This document shows, piece by piece, positions 50,358 through 58,568 of a stretch of 64,000 bases of DNA (positions within the stretch are counted from its first letter, which is position 1; the number at the start of each line of letters is the position of its first letter). A program made the position numbers and the translations under genes. Origin of the DNA: Phylloscopus collybita (Eukaryota > Chordata > Aves > Passeriformes > Phylloscopidae); assembly GCA_027886175.1 (NCBI GenBank), contig JAJNNQ010000009.1, positions 13,179,501-13,243,500 of the forward strand, given 5' to 3'. The notes under the pieces were generated by a model that did not search any database, was not told the DNA's origin, and saw nothing but the letters and a program-made list of their open reading frames with translations.

Positions 50358-50552
50358 GTGAGAACTATTGGATAAACATTCATATTTTTTATTCAGACTT
50401 CTGTAAATTTTATTACAGAAAATTTTATTTTATTTTTATTTGTATGTAAAACAGCATCTTTGGTTTCCTTAAAAATGCTCAAAGCCTACTTTTTCAAGAA
50501 ACTTCTTTAAGAAACAGACAAACTAACTGAGTTGTTTGCACTTAACCTATAG
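50358..50552 (+). other. CC2D2A: CC2D2A intron 5
   Basis: A 195-bp GT-AG intron with nothing else in it. Confidence 0.92.
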
Positions 50553-50703
50553 GATGAAGATGCACACCTAGTGAAAGATGATGATTTATTCATAGGACAG
50601 ACAGATGAAGACCTTGTAGTAATAAAACCTGTTGATTGTGAAAGCTACACTGAGCAAGTGAAAAGGGAAAAAGAATTTCTCTTCATTCCCAGCATGTTAG
50701 CAG
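50553..50703 (+). CDS. CC2D2A: CC2D2A coding exon 6
   Basis: A 151-bp exon (residues 171-220 plus one base) between acceptor CTTAACCTATAG and donor GCAG|GTATGA. It reads DEDAHLVKDDDLFIGQTDED, then VKREKEFLFIPSMLA, matching human MEREMLFIPSRQT. The phase-1 end fits the acceptor of exon 7 across the provirus-bearing intron, giving the Val-Pro seen in the human protein. The open frame continues past the donor to about 50,960 but loses homology there. Confidence 0.93.
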
Positions 50704-51485
50704 GTATGAAGATTGTGCTTATCCATTTGGTTCCTGGATTTTTGCATAGCATGGCACCCTTTGATCTGCTGAATAAATCTTGTATTGACGATCTCTGGCA
50801 GCAGAGAGAGATGTTTAATTGCAGCTCTCTGACACTGATCATCCAGTCAAGTCTGAAAAGGTCTGACAGGATGGATGAGCTGGGAACATGTATACCTCAG
50901 CAGGTCATCACCTGCTGCACTGGCAAGGGTACTCAGGGCACCTCAGTTGCTTGGGGGTAACTTCCTCACAGCTGTCTGTAGGAAGTGCAAGGTGCTTGAC
51001 CCCTCTTCTGCTGTTATTTAATGTATGCAGCTTTGATCATATCTGACCTTTTTGCCTTATTCCCACAGAACTTCAAAGTCCTGAAAAATTGCTTTATAAT
51101 ATCACTTGCTATTTGATATTTAGACTGGAAAAAACAGAAACGAGTCTCCCGGTGTATACTGGAATGGTATCAGTATAACCTGCAGTGCAATGTCATTGCG
51201 TTGACATTGTGTGCCTCTGTTTTTTTCATATCTTGTAATTCAGTTCTGACTATTTCCTATGTGATCCACTGTGTTCTGATTTAGGGGAAAACCTTTGTTG
51301 TACTCAGTACAATCCCTCCCTGTTTCAAGATTGCTTCTTGAAAAATACTGAATCCATACACACAGTGAAACGGCCTTGCAGGCAGGTCTTCAGAACAAAT
51401 TCCACCTGCTGTGATTTGGCTAACATAACACTTTATGCATGTTTTGTATTTTGTGTGAGACTAGCTTAAGCAAACTATGTATTAA

Positions 51486-51490
51486 CAGTA
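51486..51490 (+). repeat. Target-site duplication, left copy
   Basis: CAGTA directly before the TG of the 5' LTR, repeated directly after the CA of the 3' LTR. A 5-bp duplication is usual for ERVL (class III) integration. Confidence 0.93.
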
Positions 51491-51628
51491 TGTTCTGGGT
51501 TGTGGAGCCGGGTTTTGTATATTCTATTTACATCTGTTTTGAGGCCTGATGACCCACCTTGATAGGCCGTTGTTACCTTCCCCAGCCTGTGCGGTGCATT
51601 TGCATTTCTATACATCTCATGCCCTGGC

Positions 51629-51657
51629 GGTGGGGGGTGGGGGGGAGGGGGGGGTGG
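51629..51657 (+). other. G-run with quadruplex-forming potential in 5' LTR
   Basis: Runs of 6, 7 and 8 G separated by single T or A, with GG on both sides, on the coding strand. The same sequence occurs in the 3' LTR at 57,520-57,548. Confidence 0.75.
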
Positions 51658-51671
51658 CCGGGGGTTGGCGG

Positions 51672-51803
51672 TTCGGCCCTGCTGCAGGAGTGGTTCGGCC
51701 CTGCTGCAGGAGTGGTTCGGCCCTGCTGCAGGAGTGCTTCGGCCCTGCTGCAGGAGTGGTTCGGCCCTGCTGCAGGAGTGGTTCGGCCCGGCGGCAGGAG
51801 CGG
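51672..51803 (+). repeat. 22-bp tandem array in 5' LTR (6 units)
   Basis: Five near-identical units starting TTCGGCCCTGCTGCAGGAGT; the third ends GC instead of GG, and the sixth is diverged (CCCGGCGGCAGGAGCGG). The 3' LTR has one more perfect unit. Confidence 0.97.
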
Positions 51804-52274
51804 GGTGCTCGGCGCTTCCTTCGCGGCGGTGTGGGAAGAGCTTCTTCGTCTCCTGTGCTCGTGATCCTGTCTCCCTCCTGGCCGTCCCTGAACCGGTTTC
51901 TTCGCAGAATCATCTCTGCTCCAACAGGATCACGTCTGCCACTCCAGAAGCGTTTGGACTGTTTACGTTCGGACTGTTATCAACATCCTGAATCACAGGG
52001 TCAGATTGAAACTCTGACTTTGTCAGGGTTTTCTTCTAAAATTATTGTTTATTTGTTTATTTGTTTGGTTAGTTGGGTGGTTTTGTTTCCTATCATATTT
52101 GTATTGTTAATACCTCCTAGTAAAGAACTGTTATTCCTATTCCCAACATTTTTGCCTGAGAGCCCTTGATTGCAAAATTATAATTCGTCGGGGTGCGAGG
52201 GGTTGGTATTCTCCATCCTAGGGGAACCTCAGTTTCCCTGGCAGATACCTGTCTTTCCAAACCAAGACAAATTT

Positions 52275-52292
52275 TGGCGCCCAAGGGTGGGG
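52275..52292 (+). other. Primer-binding site, tRNA-Lys-like
   Basis: TGGCGCCCAAGGGTGGGG begins 5 nt after the 5' LTR. The first ten bases are the exact complement of a tRNA-Lys(CTT) 3' end, and the remainder (GTGGGGC) also fits if one extra base is allowed. Reverse transcription would start here. Confidence 0.75.
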
Positions 52293-52359
52293 CACGAGGG
52301 CATTGGGAGAGAGGAATAACAGTTCTTGGGTATTAGATAAAAGCCCACTGGCCAGAATA

Positions 52360-54120
52360 ATGTGGTCTAGCTTTCCCTGGTTTGGGTGGCACGTGGTGGT
52401 GGCTGTATTTCTGCCATTTGCTACTCCTTATGTTAATATGGGTCCTATGACTAAGGCTACTGTGGCGGGCATTCAGTTTGTTTTGTGGATTAATAAGGTG
52501 AGAAATTCATGGATTTTTAACTTCCTCTGGAAAGCAAGCACATGGATTCATAGCTATCATAGGCTAACTCTGTGCTTCTGGGGTTACTTTAACAATGGTA
52601 CCTATTGTAAGGAAATGGCACCGGGGGAAATTTTCTCCCAGCCCTTCACACAGTTTTTTGGGTCCACCCCACCAGTTTTTGAAGGGTTGAAATCTCTGAG
52701 TGCTAATGATATCATACAGTGGCTGGTGTTGCTGGTATGCCTGTTCTGTTTGGCATTCAGAGATAAGGGGAAATTGGCCTGGGTAAGCACCTTAATAAGT
52801 ACCCCAGAGAATAAGAATGCAGCCCAAGAGTCCGCTCCTGCCCCACAGCCTGCCTCAGAGATAAACCACCCGGTTTGGGTGGGGGCTCTGATTAAGGAGA
52901 TGCAAGAAAAGATGAGCCAGATGCTGAGGGAGTACATCTCCCCAGTTAGTGGGAAATCCTTCCCCTGCCCTGACAAAAGAGAGCCTGATGGTGCAGCAAT
53001 GAAACCCACAGAGATTACAACTGCTCAGGTCCCAGCTGAACCACAGGGGCAGTCACAGCCAGCGGCAGTTGCCCCTGTGGAAACAAAGAAATCTAAGGTG
53101 AAAACAGCAAACCCAGACAATAAGAAAGGAGGGCCCTCACAACCTGCAGGGGAATCACATGTTCAGATCATCACCGAGTCCCTGTCGTATGAAAGTCTCC
53201 GTAACCTGCAAAAAGATATCGTACGGCGGGGGCGTGAGGCTTACACAGCCTGGCTACTTCGGGTTTGGGACCTCATGGGTACTGGTGTGCAATTGGACAG
53301 TGGTGAGGCAAGGAATTTGGGACCCTTGACCCAGGACTCAGGTATAAATCAGGTATTTGTAAGAGAGCCAGGACCCCTTTCCCTTTGGGAGCGGCTTTTA
53401 ATGAGTGTGAGAGAGAGATTTATCCACAAAGAAAGAATGCAGGAGCACCACCATAGAATGCGCTGGAAAACTCTGGAGGAAGGGATCCAACAGCTGAGGG
53501 AAGTGGCGGTGCTGGAGGTACTTTTTGGGAGGAGTGGACAGCATGATAATGACCCTGACAAGGTTAAATGCACAGGGCAGATGTTGTGGAATCTGGCAAA
53601 TCTAGGGCCATCTCAGTACACCACCTTTATTGCAACAATTAATGCTGAGGACAATCGAGAGACAGTGGGGTCTGTTGCCAATAAGCTTAGGAATTATGAA
53701 AGTATGATCAATGGCCCGATGCAGGCTCATATCTCTGCCGTGGTTAAAGAACTCAAAGAAGAGATAAGGGGGGTGAGGGAGGAGATGAGGACAAACAGTT
53801 CCAGTGTGGCACCAGTGCGAGTCACAGGCCCCAGAGTTAGAGCCCAACGACCCCCAGCTCGAGAGAGAGGGTACACCCCAAGAGCTGACCTGTGGTTTTA
53901 TCTGCGTGACCATGGGGAAGACATGGGAATGTGGGATGGGAAACCCACTTCTGTCCTGGCAGCACGGGTGCGTGAGCTCAAGGAGAGGAACAATCACCAA
54001 GGGGGATCTACGAAAATGAAAGTAGCCTCAGCCTCCTATAACCAAGCTGCCAATGCTGTGTTGAATCCCCTTGAAGGAACCTCTAGTATGTATGCTCAGG
54101 AAGGGGATAACCAGTGCTAG
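52360..54120 (+). CDS. gag: ERVL Gag polyprotein
   Basis: An open frame of 586 codons plus a UAG stop. The frame is open from 52,303, but the first ATG is at 52,360 with a purine at -3, so I choose it; only about 90 nt separate it from the LTR. Residues 8-25 are strongly hydrophobic (near the N-terminus, signal-like), with further hydrophobic stretches around 34-57 and 118-133 (IIQWLVLLVCLFCLAF). A proline- and lysine-rich linker covers about 150-270. A helical, capsid-like half follows (from about 275), including a charged coiled-coil segment near 450-480 (VVKELKEEIRGVREEM). No CCHC zinc knuckle is visible. Gag of this family forms intracellular particles; the mouse restriction gene Fv1 derives from an ERVL-type gag. 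The frame continues into pol after the stop. Confidence 0.88.
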   Translation: MWSSFPWFGWHVVVAVFLPFATPYVNMGPMTKATVAGIQFVLWINKVRNSWIFNFLWKASTWIHSYHRLTLCFWGYFNNGTYCKEMAPGEIFSQPFTQFFGSTPPVFEGLKSLSANDIIQWLVLLVCLFCLAFRDKGKLAWVSTLISTPENKNAAQESAPAPQPASEINHPVWVGALIKEMQEKMSQMLREYISPVSGKSFPCPDKREPDGAAMKPTEITTAQVPAEPQGQSQPAAVAPVETKKSKVKTANPDNKKGGPSQPAGESHVQIITESLSYESLRNLQKDIVRRGREAYTAWLLRVWDLMGTGVQLDSGEARNLGPLTQDSGINQVFVREPGPLSLWERLLMSVRERFIHKERMQEHHHRMRWKTLEEGIQQLREVAVLEVLFGRSGQHDNDPDKVKCTGQMLWNLANLGPSQYTTFIATINAEDNRETVGSVANKLRNYESMINGPMQAHISAVVKELKEEIRGVREEMRTNSSSVAPVRVTGPRVRAQRPPARERGYTPRADLWFYLRDHGEDMGMWDGKPTSVLAARVRELKERNNHQGGSTKMKVASASYNQAANAVLNPLEGTSSMYAQEGDNQC

Positions 54121-54138
54121 AGGGGCCCTGCCTCTAGC
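54116..54138 (+). promoter_or_regulatory. gag stop codon embedded in an 8-bp stem-loop, possible readthrough signal
   Basis: The UAG at 54,118-54,120 lies within GCTAGAGG (54,116-54,123), which pairs perfectly with CCTCTAGC (54,131-54,138) around the 7-nt loop GGCCCTG. Downstream codons remain open in the same frame into protease. In gammaretroviruses gag-pol is made by suppression of an in-frame UAG with nearby RNA structure; a similar role here is inference. Confidence 0.55.
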
Positions 54139-57100
54139 CAGGTAGAGGAAAGGGATAATCGGATCTATTGGACTGTGTGGATCCGATGGCCTGGCACATC
54201 TGACCCACAAAAATACACGGCTTTGGTTGACACTGGTGCCCAATGTACCCTGATGCCATCAGGGTATGTAGGAACAGAACCCATTTCTATTTCTGGGGTG
54301 ACAGGAGGGTCCCAGCAGCTGACTGTAGTGGAAGCCGAAGTGAGTTTAACTGGGAATGGGTGGCAGAAACACCCCATTGTGACTGGCCCAGAGGCCCCGT
54401 GCATCCTCGGCATAGACTATCTCAGAAATGGATATTTCAAAGACCCAAAAGGATATCGTTGGGCTTTTGGAGTAGCTGCTGTAGAGACGGAAGAGATCAA
54501 ACAACTGAATACCTTGCCTGGTCTCTCAGATGACCCTTCTGCTGTGGGACTGCTAAGAGTTGAAGAACAACAGGTACCAATTGCCACAGCAACAGTGCAC
54601 CGTCGGCAATACCGCACTGACAGAGACTCTGTGACCCCGATCCATGAGATGATTCGTAAACTGGAGAGCCAAGGGGTGGTCAGTAAGGCTCATTCACCTT
54701 TTAACAGCCCCATCTGGCCTGTGCGTAAGCCCAGTGGGGAATGGAGACTGACTGTAGATTATCGTGGTCTGAATGAGGTCACGCCACCACTGAGCGCTGC
54801 TGTGCCAGACATGTTGGAGTTGCAGTATGAGCTGGAGTCCAAGGCAGCAAAGTGGTACGCGACCATTGACATTGCCAATGCCTTCTTCTCCATTCCTGTG
54901 GCAGCAGAGTGCAGACCCCAGTTTGCTTTCACCTGGAGGGGTGTGCAGTACACCTGGAATCGGCTGCCCCAGGGGTGGAAGCACAGTCCCACCATCTGCC
55001 ATGGACTGATCCAGGATGCACTGGAAAAGGGTGAGGCTCCGGACCATCTACAGTACATAGATGACATCATTGTGTGGGGGAACACGGCAATGGAAGTCTT
55101 TGAGAAAGGAGAGAAGATCATCCAAATTCTCCTGGAAGCCGGTTTTGCCATCAAGAAGAGCAAAGTCAAGGGACCTGCCCAAGAGATCCAGTTCCTGGGA
55201 GTGAAGTGGCAAGATGGACGGCGTCAGATTCCCACTGAGGTCATCAATAAGATCACTGCCATGTCCCCACCAACCAACAAGAAGGAAACACAAGCTTTCC
55301 TAGGGGCCATTGGCTTTTGGAGGATGCACATCCCTGAGTACAGTCAGATTGTGAGCCCTCTCTACCTGGTTACCCGCAAGAAGAACGATTTCCGCTGGGG
55401 CCCTGAACAGCAACACGCCTTTGCCCAGATCAAGCAGGAGATCGCTCATGCGGTAGCCCTTGGCCCAGTCAGGACGGGACCAGAGGTAAAGAACGTGCTC
55501 TACTCTGCAGCTGGGAGCCATGGTCTGTCCTGGAGCCTGTGGCAGAAGGTGCCAGGTGAGACTCGAGGCCGGCCACTGGGATTCTGGAGCCGAAGCTACA
55601 GAGGGTCTGAAGCCAACTACACTCCCACAGAGAAGGAGATCTTGGCCGCCTACGAAGGAGTTCAAGCTGCCTCAGAGGTGATTGGCACTGAAGCACAACT
55701 CCTCCTGGCACCCCGACTACCGGTGCTGGGGTGGATGTTTAAAGGAAAGGTTCCCTCCACCCACCATGCCACCGATGCTACATGGAGCAAATGGATCGCC
55801 CTCATCACTCAGCGCGCCCGTATTGGTAACCCGAATCGCCCTGGGATTTTGGAAGTAATCACCAACTGGCCAGAAGCTGAGAACTTCAGTCTCACTGACG
55901 AAGAAGAACAAGTAACCCGGGCTGAAGAAGCTCCACCATACAACCAACTGCCAGCAGAAGAAACACGCTACGCTCTTTTCACTGATGGTTCCTGTCGCAT
56001 CGTAGGGATGAACCGGAAGTGGAAAGCAGCCGTATGGAGCCCCACAAGACAAGTTGCACACGCCACTGAAGGAGAAGGTGGGTCAAGCCAGCTTGCTGAA
56101 CTCAAAGCTGTTCAATTGGCCCTGGACATTGCTGAAAGAGAGAAATGGCCGAAGCTCTACCTCTACACTGATTCGTGGATGGTGGCTAATGCTCTGTGGG
56201 GCTGGCTGGAAAGGTGGAAAAAAGCCAACTGGCAGCGTAGGGGAAAACCAATCTGGGCTGCTGATGAGTGGAAGGACATTGCCATCAGGGTAGGGAAACT
56301 ACCTGTGAAAGTCCGTCATGTGGATGCCCATGTCCCCAAGAGTCGGGCTAATGAGGAGCACCGGAACAACGAGCAAGTAGATCAAGCTGCGAGGATAAAG
56401 GTATCCAAGGTAGACTTGGATTGGCAACACAAGGGAGAGTTGTTCCTAGCTCGGTGGGCCCATGATGCTTCAGGTCATCAGGGCAGAGATGCCACCTATA
56501 AGTGGGCACGAGACCGAGGGGTGGATCTAACCATGAACAGTATTTCACAGGTTATCCACGACTGTGAGACGTGTGCTGCCATCAAGCAGGCCAAGCGGGT
56601 GAAGCCCCTCTGGTACGGTGGACGGTGGTCCAAGTACAAGTATGGGGAGGCCTGGCAGATTGATTACATCACACTGCCCCAAACCCGCCAAGGCAAGCGC
56701 TACGTGCTGACCATGGTGGAAGCCACCACTGGGTGGCTGGAGACCTATCCTGTGCCTCATGCCACCGCCCGGAACACCATCCTGGGCCTGGAAAAACAAG
56801 TCCTGTGGAGACATGGCACCCCTGAGAGAATTGAGTCGGACAACGGGACTCATTTCAAGAACAGCCTCATAAACACCTGGGCTAAGGAACACGGCATTGA
56901 ATGGATATATCACATCCCTTATCATGCACCAGCTGCCGGGAAAGTTGAACGGTGCAATGGACTGCTTAAGACCACCCTGAAAGCACTTGGCGGGGGGACC
57001 TTCAGAAATTGGGAAGTGAACTTAGCAAAGGCCACCTGGATGGTCAACACCCGAGGGTCTATTAATCGAGCTGGTCCTGCCCAGTCTACCCCTTTGCACA

Positions 57101-57303
57101 CAGTGGATGGAGACAAAGTCCCTGTAGTACATATGAGAGGTATCTTAGGAAAGACTGTTTGGGTAAACCCCACCTTGGGCAAAGGTGAACCCACCCGTGG
57201 GATTGTTTTTGCTCAAGGACCTGGTAACACTTGGTGGGTAATGCAGAAAGATGGGAAAACCAGTTGTGTACCACAGGAAAACCTAATCCTAAGTGAGAAC
57301 TGA
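54121..57303 (+). CDS. pol: ERVL Pol polyprotein (protease, RT, RNase H, integrase)
   Basis: An open frame directly after the gag UAG, in the same frame; with no ATG near its start it is probably made as a Gag-Pol readthrough product. Counting residues from a GTG at 54,175: aspartic protease with DTGA at 19-22 and the conserved LGIDYL; reverse transcriptase with YIDD at 294-297 (55,054-55,065) and LPQGWKHSP upstream; RNase H with TDGS (Asp604), AELKA and YTDS; integrase with His763, His768, Cys797 and Cys800 as zinc-binding HHCC, and a DD35E triad Asp830, Asp889 and Glu925. The frame ends at TGA 57,301-57,303. There are no internal stops or frameshifts. The dUTPase found after integrase in mammalian ERVL is absent. 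The sequence resembles ERVL pol closely. Confidence 0.94.
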   Translation, partial: RGPASSQVEERDNRIYWTVWIRWPGTSDPQKYTALVDTGAQCTLMPSGYVGTEPISISGVTGGSQQLTVVEAEVSLTGNGWQKHPIVTGPEAPCILGIDYLRNGYFKDPKGYRWAFGVAAVETEEIKQLNTLPGLSDDPSAVGLLRVEEQQVPIATATVHRRQYRTDRDSVTPIHEMIRKLESQGVVSKAHSPFNSPIWPVRKPSGEWRLTVDYRGLNEVTPPLSAAVPDMLELQYELESKAAKWYATIDIANAFFSIPVAAECRPQFAFTWRGVQYTWNRLPQGWKHSPTICHGLIQDALEKGEAPDHLQYIDDIIVWGNTAMEVFEKGEKIIQILLEAGFAIKKSKVKGPAQEIQFLGVKWQDGRRQIPTEVINKITAMSPPTNKKETQAFLGAIGFWRMHIPEYSQIVSPLYLVTRKKNDFRWGPEQQHAFAQIKQEIAHAVALGPVRTGPEVKNVLYSAAGSHGLSWSLWQKVPGETRGRPLGFWSRSYRGSEANYTPTEKEILAAYEGVQAASEVIGTEAQLLLAPRLPVLGWMFKGKVPSTHHATDATWSKWIALITQRARIGNPNRPGILEVITNWPEAENFSLTDEEEQVTRAEEAPPYNQLPAEETRYALFTDGSCRIVGMNRKWKAAVWSPTRQVAHATEGEGGSSQLAELKAVQLALDIAEREKWPKLYLYTDSWMVANALWGWLERWKKANWQRRGKPIWAADEWKDIAIRVGKLPVKVRHVDAHVPKSRANEEHRNNEQVDQAARIKVSKVDLDWQHKGELFLARWAHDASGHQGRDATYKWARDRGVDLTMNSISQVIHDCETCAAIKQAKRVKPLWYGGRWSKYKYGEAWQIDYITLPQTRQGKRYVLTMVEATTGWLETYPVPHATARNTILGLEKQVLWRHGTPERIESDNGTHFKNSLINTWAKEHGIEWIYHIPYHAPAAGKVERCNGLLKTTLKALGGGTFRNWEVNLAKATWMVNTRGSINRAGPAQSTPLHTVDGDKVPVVHMRGILGKTVWVNPTLGKGEPTRGIVFAQGPGNTWWVMQKDGKTSCVPQENLILSEN

Positions 57304-57381
57304 GTGTGAGGGTTCATTCTGTATAGTGGAGTTTATTAATTTAGGTATGATACAGATGGTAATAGAATAAGGGGTGGATAA
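57304..57381 (+). other. Short non-coding tail of provirus with polypurine tract
   Basis: Only 78 bp separate pol from the 3' LTR, leaving no room for env. A purine-rich stretch (AGAATAAGGGGTGGATAA, 57,364-57,381) next to the LTR probably serves as plus-strand primer, although it is interrupted by T residues. Confidence 0.7.
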
Positions 57382-57519
57382 TGTTCTGGGTTGTGGAGCC
57401 GGGTTTTGTATATTCTATTTACATCTGTTTTGAGGCCTGATGACCCACCTTGATAGGCCGTTGTTACCTTCCCCAGCCTGTGCGGTGCATTTGCATTTCT
57501 ATACATCTCATGCCCTGGC

Positions 57520-57548
57520 GGTGGGGGGTGGGGGGGAGGGGGGGGTGG
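57520..57548 (+). other. G-run with quadruplex-forming potential in 3' LTR
   Basis: Identical to the G-rich run in the 5' LTR: G6, G7 and G8 separated by single T or A. Confidence 0.75.
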
Positions 57549-57562
57549 CCGGGGGTTGGCGG

Positions 57563-57716
57563 TTCGGCCCTGCTGCAGGAGTGGTTCGGCCCTGCTGCAG
57601 GAGTGGTTCGGCCCTGCTGCAGGAGTGCTTCGGCCCTGCTGCAGGAGTGGTTCGGCCCTGCTGCAGGAGTGGTTCGGCCCTGCTGCAGGAGTGGTTCGGC
57701 CCGGCGGCAGGAGCGG
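57563..57716 (+). repeat. 22-bp tandem array in 3' LTR (7 units)
   Basis: Six near-identical units plus the diverged terminal unit. The variant third unit (ending GC) is shared with the 5' LTR, so the extra copy was gained or lost after that variant arose, on the 3' side of the array. Confidence 0.97.
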
Positions 57717-58182
57717 GGTGCTCGGCGCTTCCTTCGCGGCGGTGTGGGAAGAGCTTCTTCGTCTCCTGTGCTCGTGATCCTGTCTCCCTCCTGGCCGTCC
57801 CTGAACCGGTTTCTTCGCAGAATCATCTCTGCTCCAACAGGATCACGTCTGCCACTCCAGAAGCGTTTGGACTGTTTACGTTCGGACTGTTATCAACATC
57901 CTGAATCACAGGGTCAGATTGAAACTCTGACTTTGTCAGGGTTTTCTTCTAAAATTATTGTTTATTTGTTTATTTGTTTGGTTAGTTGGGTGGTTTTGTT
58001 TCCTATCATATTTGTATTGTTAATACCTCCTAGTAAAGAACTGTTATTCCTATTCCCAACATTTTTGCCTGAGAGCCCTTGATTGCAAAATTATAATTCG
58101 TCGGGGTGCGAGGGGTTGGTATTCTCCATCCTAGGGGAACCTCAGTTTCCCTGGCAGATACCTGTCTTTCCAAACCAAGACA

Positions 58183-58187
58183 CAGTA
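58183..58187 (+). repeat. Target-site duplication, right copy
   Basis: CAGTA directly after the terminal CA of the 3' LTR, identical to the left copy. Confidence 0.93.
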
Positions 58188-58568
58188 GGTCTGATTAATC
58201 TGAAAGTTTCCCTTTCCATTGGAAAGGCTTAGAAATGCTTCTCTAGTCAGTTGCTTCTCAAGGTTTTCAACGCTGTTTTGCAAGCAACCATTAATACTAA
58301 GCTCCGCTAAGTAACTTGAAGTATTTTTGGTAAGGAAATTTTTAGTTATTGGTTTATTAGAATTATGACAGTTTGGTACTTTTTTAAGAGGTCTGTCTTG
58401 ATGAAGATAAGGACCTGTTTTAATTCTATATTTATTTCTTTTTTTCCTATGTAGAAAAATACTTCTGACAGCATACTTAATATGCAGTGCCGTTCATTTT
58501 AAGAATTAACAAACTAAAACTACAGTTGCAAGATACTTTGCATGGTTTTGTTTCTAATTTCTCATTAG

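Larger units (their letters stand above)
51491..52269 (+). repeat. 5' LTR of the ERVL provirus
   Basis: Starts TGTTCTGGGTTGTGGAGCCG and ends AAACCAAGACA. Inside are a G-rich run (51,629-51,657), five 22-bp tandem units (TTCGGCCC…CTGCAGGAG…) plus a diverged sixth at 51,672-51,803, and a CpG-rich stretch. AGTAAA at 52,119-52,124 is a possible poly(A) signal variant. No confident TATA box was found. Open frames across the LTR are artefacts of the repeat. Confidence 0.96.
51491..58182 (+). mobile_element. Full-length ERVL-type (class III) endogenous retrovirus
   Basis: A complete 6,692-bp provirus: 5' LTR (779 bp), primer-binding site, gag, pol, 3' LTR (801 bp), flanked by a 5-bp CAGTA duplication. 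The LTRs begin TG and end CA and look identical base for base apart from one 22-bp repeat unit. Gag has one uninterrupted frame and Pol has all expected catalytic motifs; the reverse transcriptase and integrase resemble mammalian ERVL elements more than class I or II retroviruses. There is no env: pol ends 78 bp before the 3' LTR. It therefore looks like an intracellular retrotransposing ERV inserted very recently. It lies in the sense direction in a CC2D2A intron, an orientation normally selected against. Confidence 0.96.
57382..58182 (+). repeat. 3' LTR of the ERVL provirus
   Basis: The same as the 5' LTR by base-by-base reading, except that the 22-bp tandem array (57,563-57,716) has seven units instead of six. 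This accounts for the whole 22-bp length difference. It ends CCAAGACA at 58,182, followed by the CAGTA duplication. Its possible poly(A) signal is the same AGTAAA variant. Confidence 0.96.
50704..58568 (+). other. CC2D2A: CC2D2A intron 6, host of the ERVL provirus
   Basis: A 7.9-kb GT-AG intron (GTATGA … TTTCTCATTAG), of which 6.7 kb is a sense-oriented ERVL provirus. Without the insert it would be about 1.2 kb. Normal expression of the host gene requires splicing across the provirus and ignoring its LTR poly(A) signals. Confidence 0.93.

Noticed and set aside
50704..50960. Open frame continuing from CC2D2A exon 6
   Set aside because: Homology to CC2D2A stops exactly at a GT donor, and the next homologous residues appear at 58,569 in matching phase.
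51549..52169. A 206-codon open frame across the 5' LTR and a 210-codon one across the 3' LTR
   Set aside because: They arise from the 22-bp GC-rich repeat and GC-rich LTR sequence. Because 22 is not a multiple of three, the frame shifts when one unit is added, so the two LTRs give different proteins. There is no domain or plausible start.
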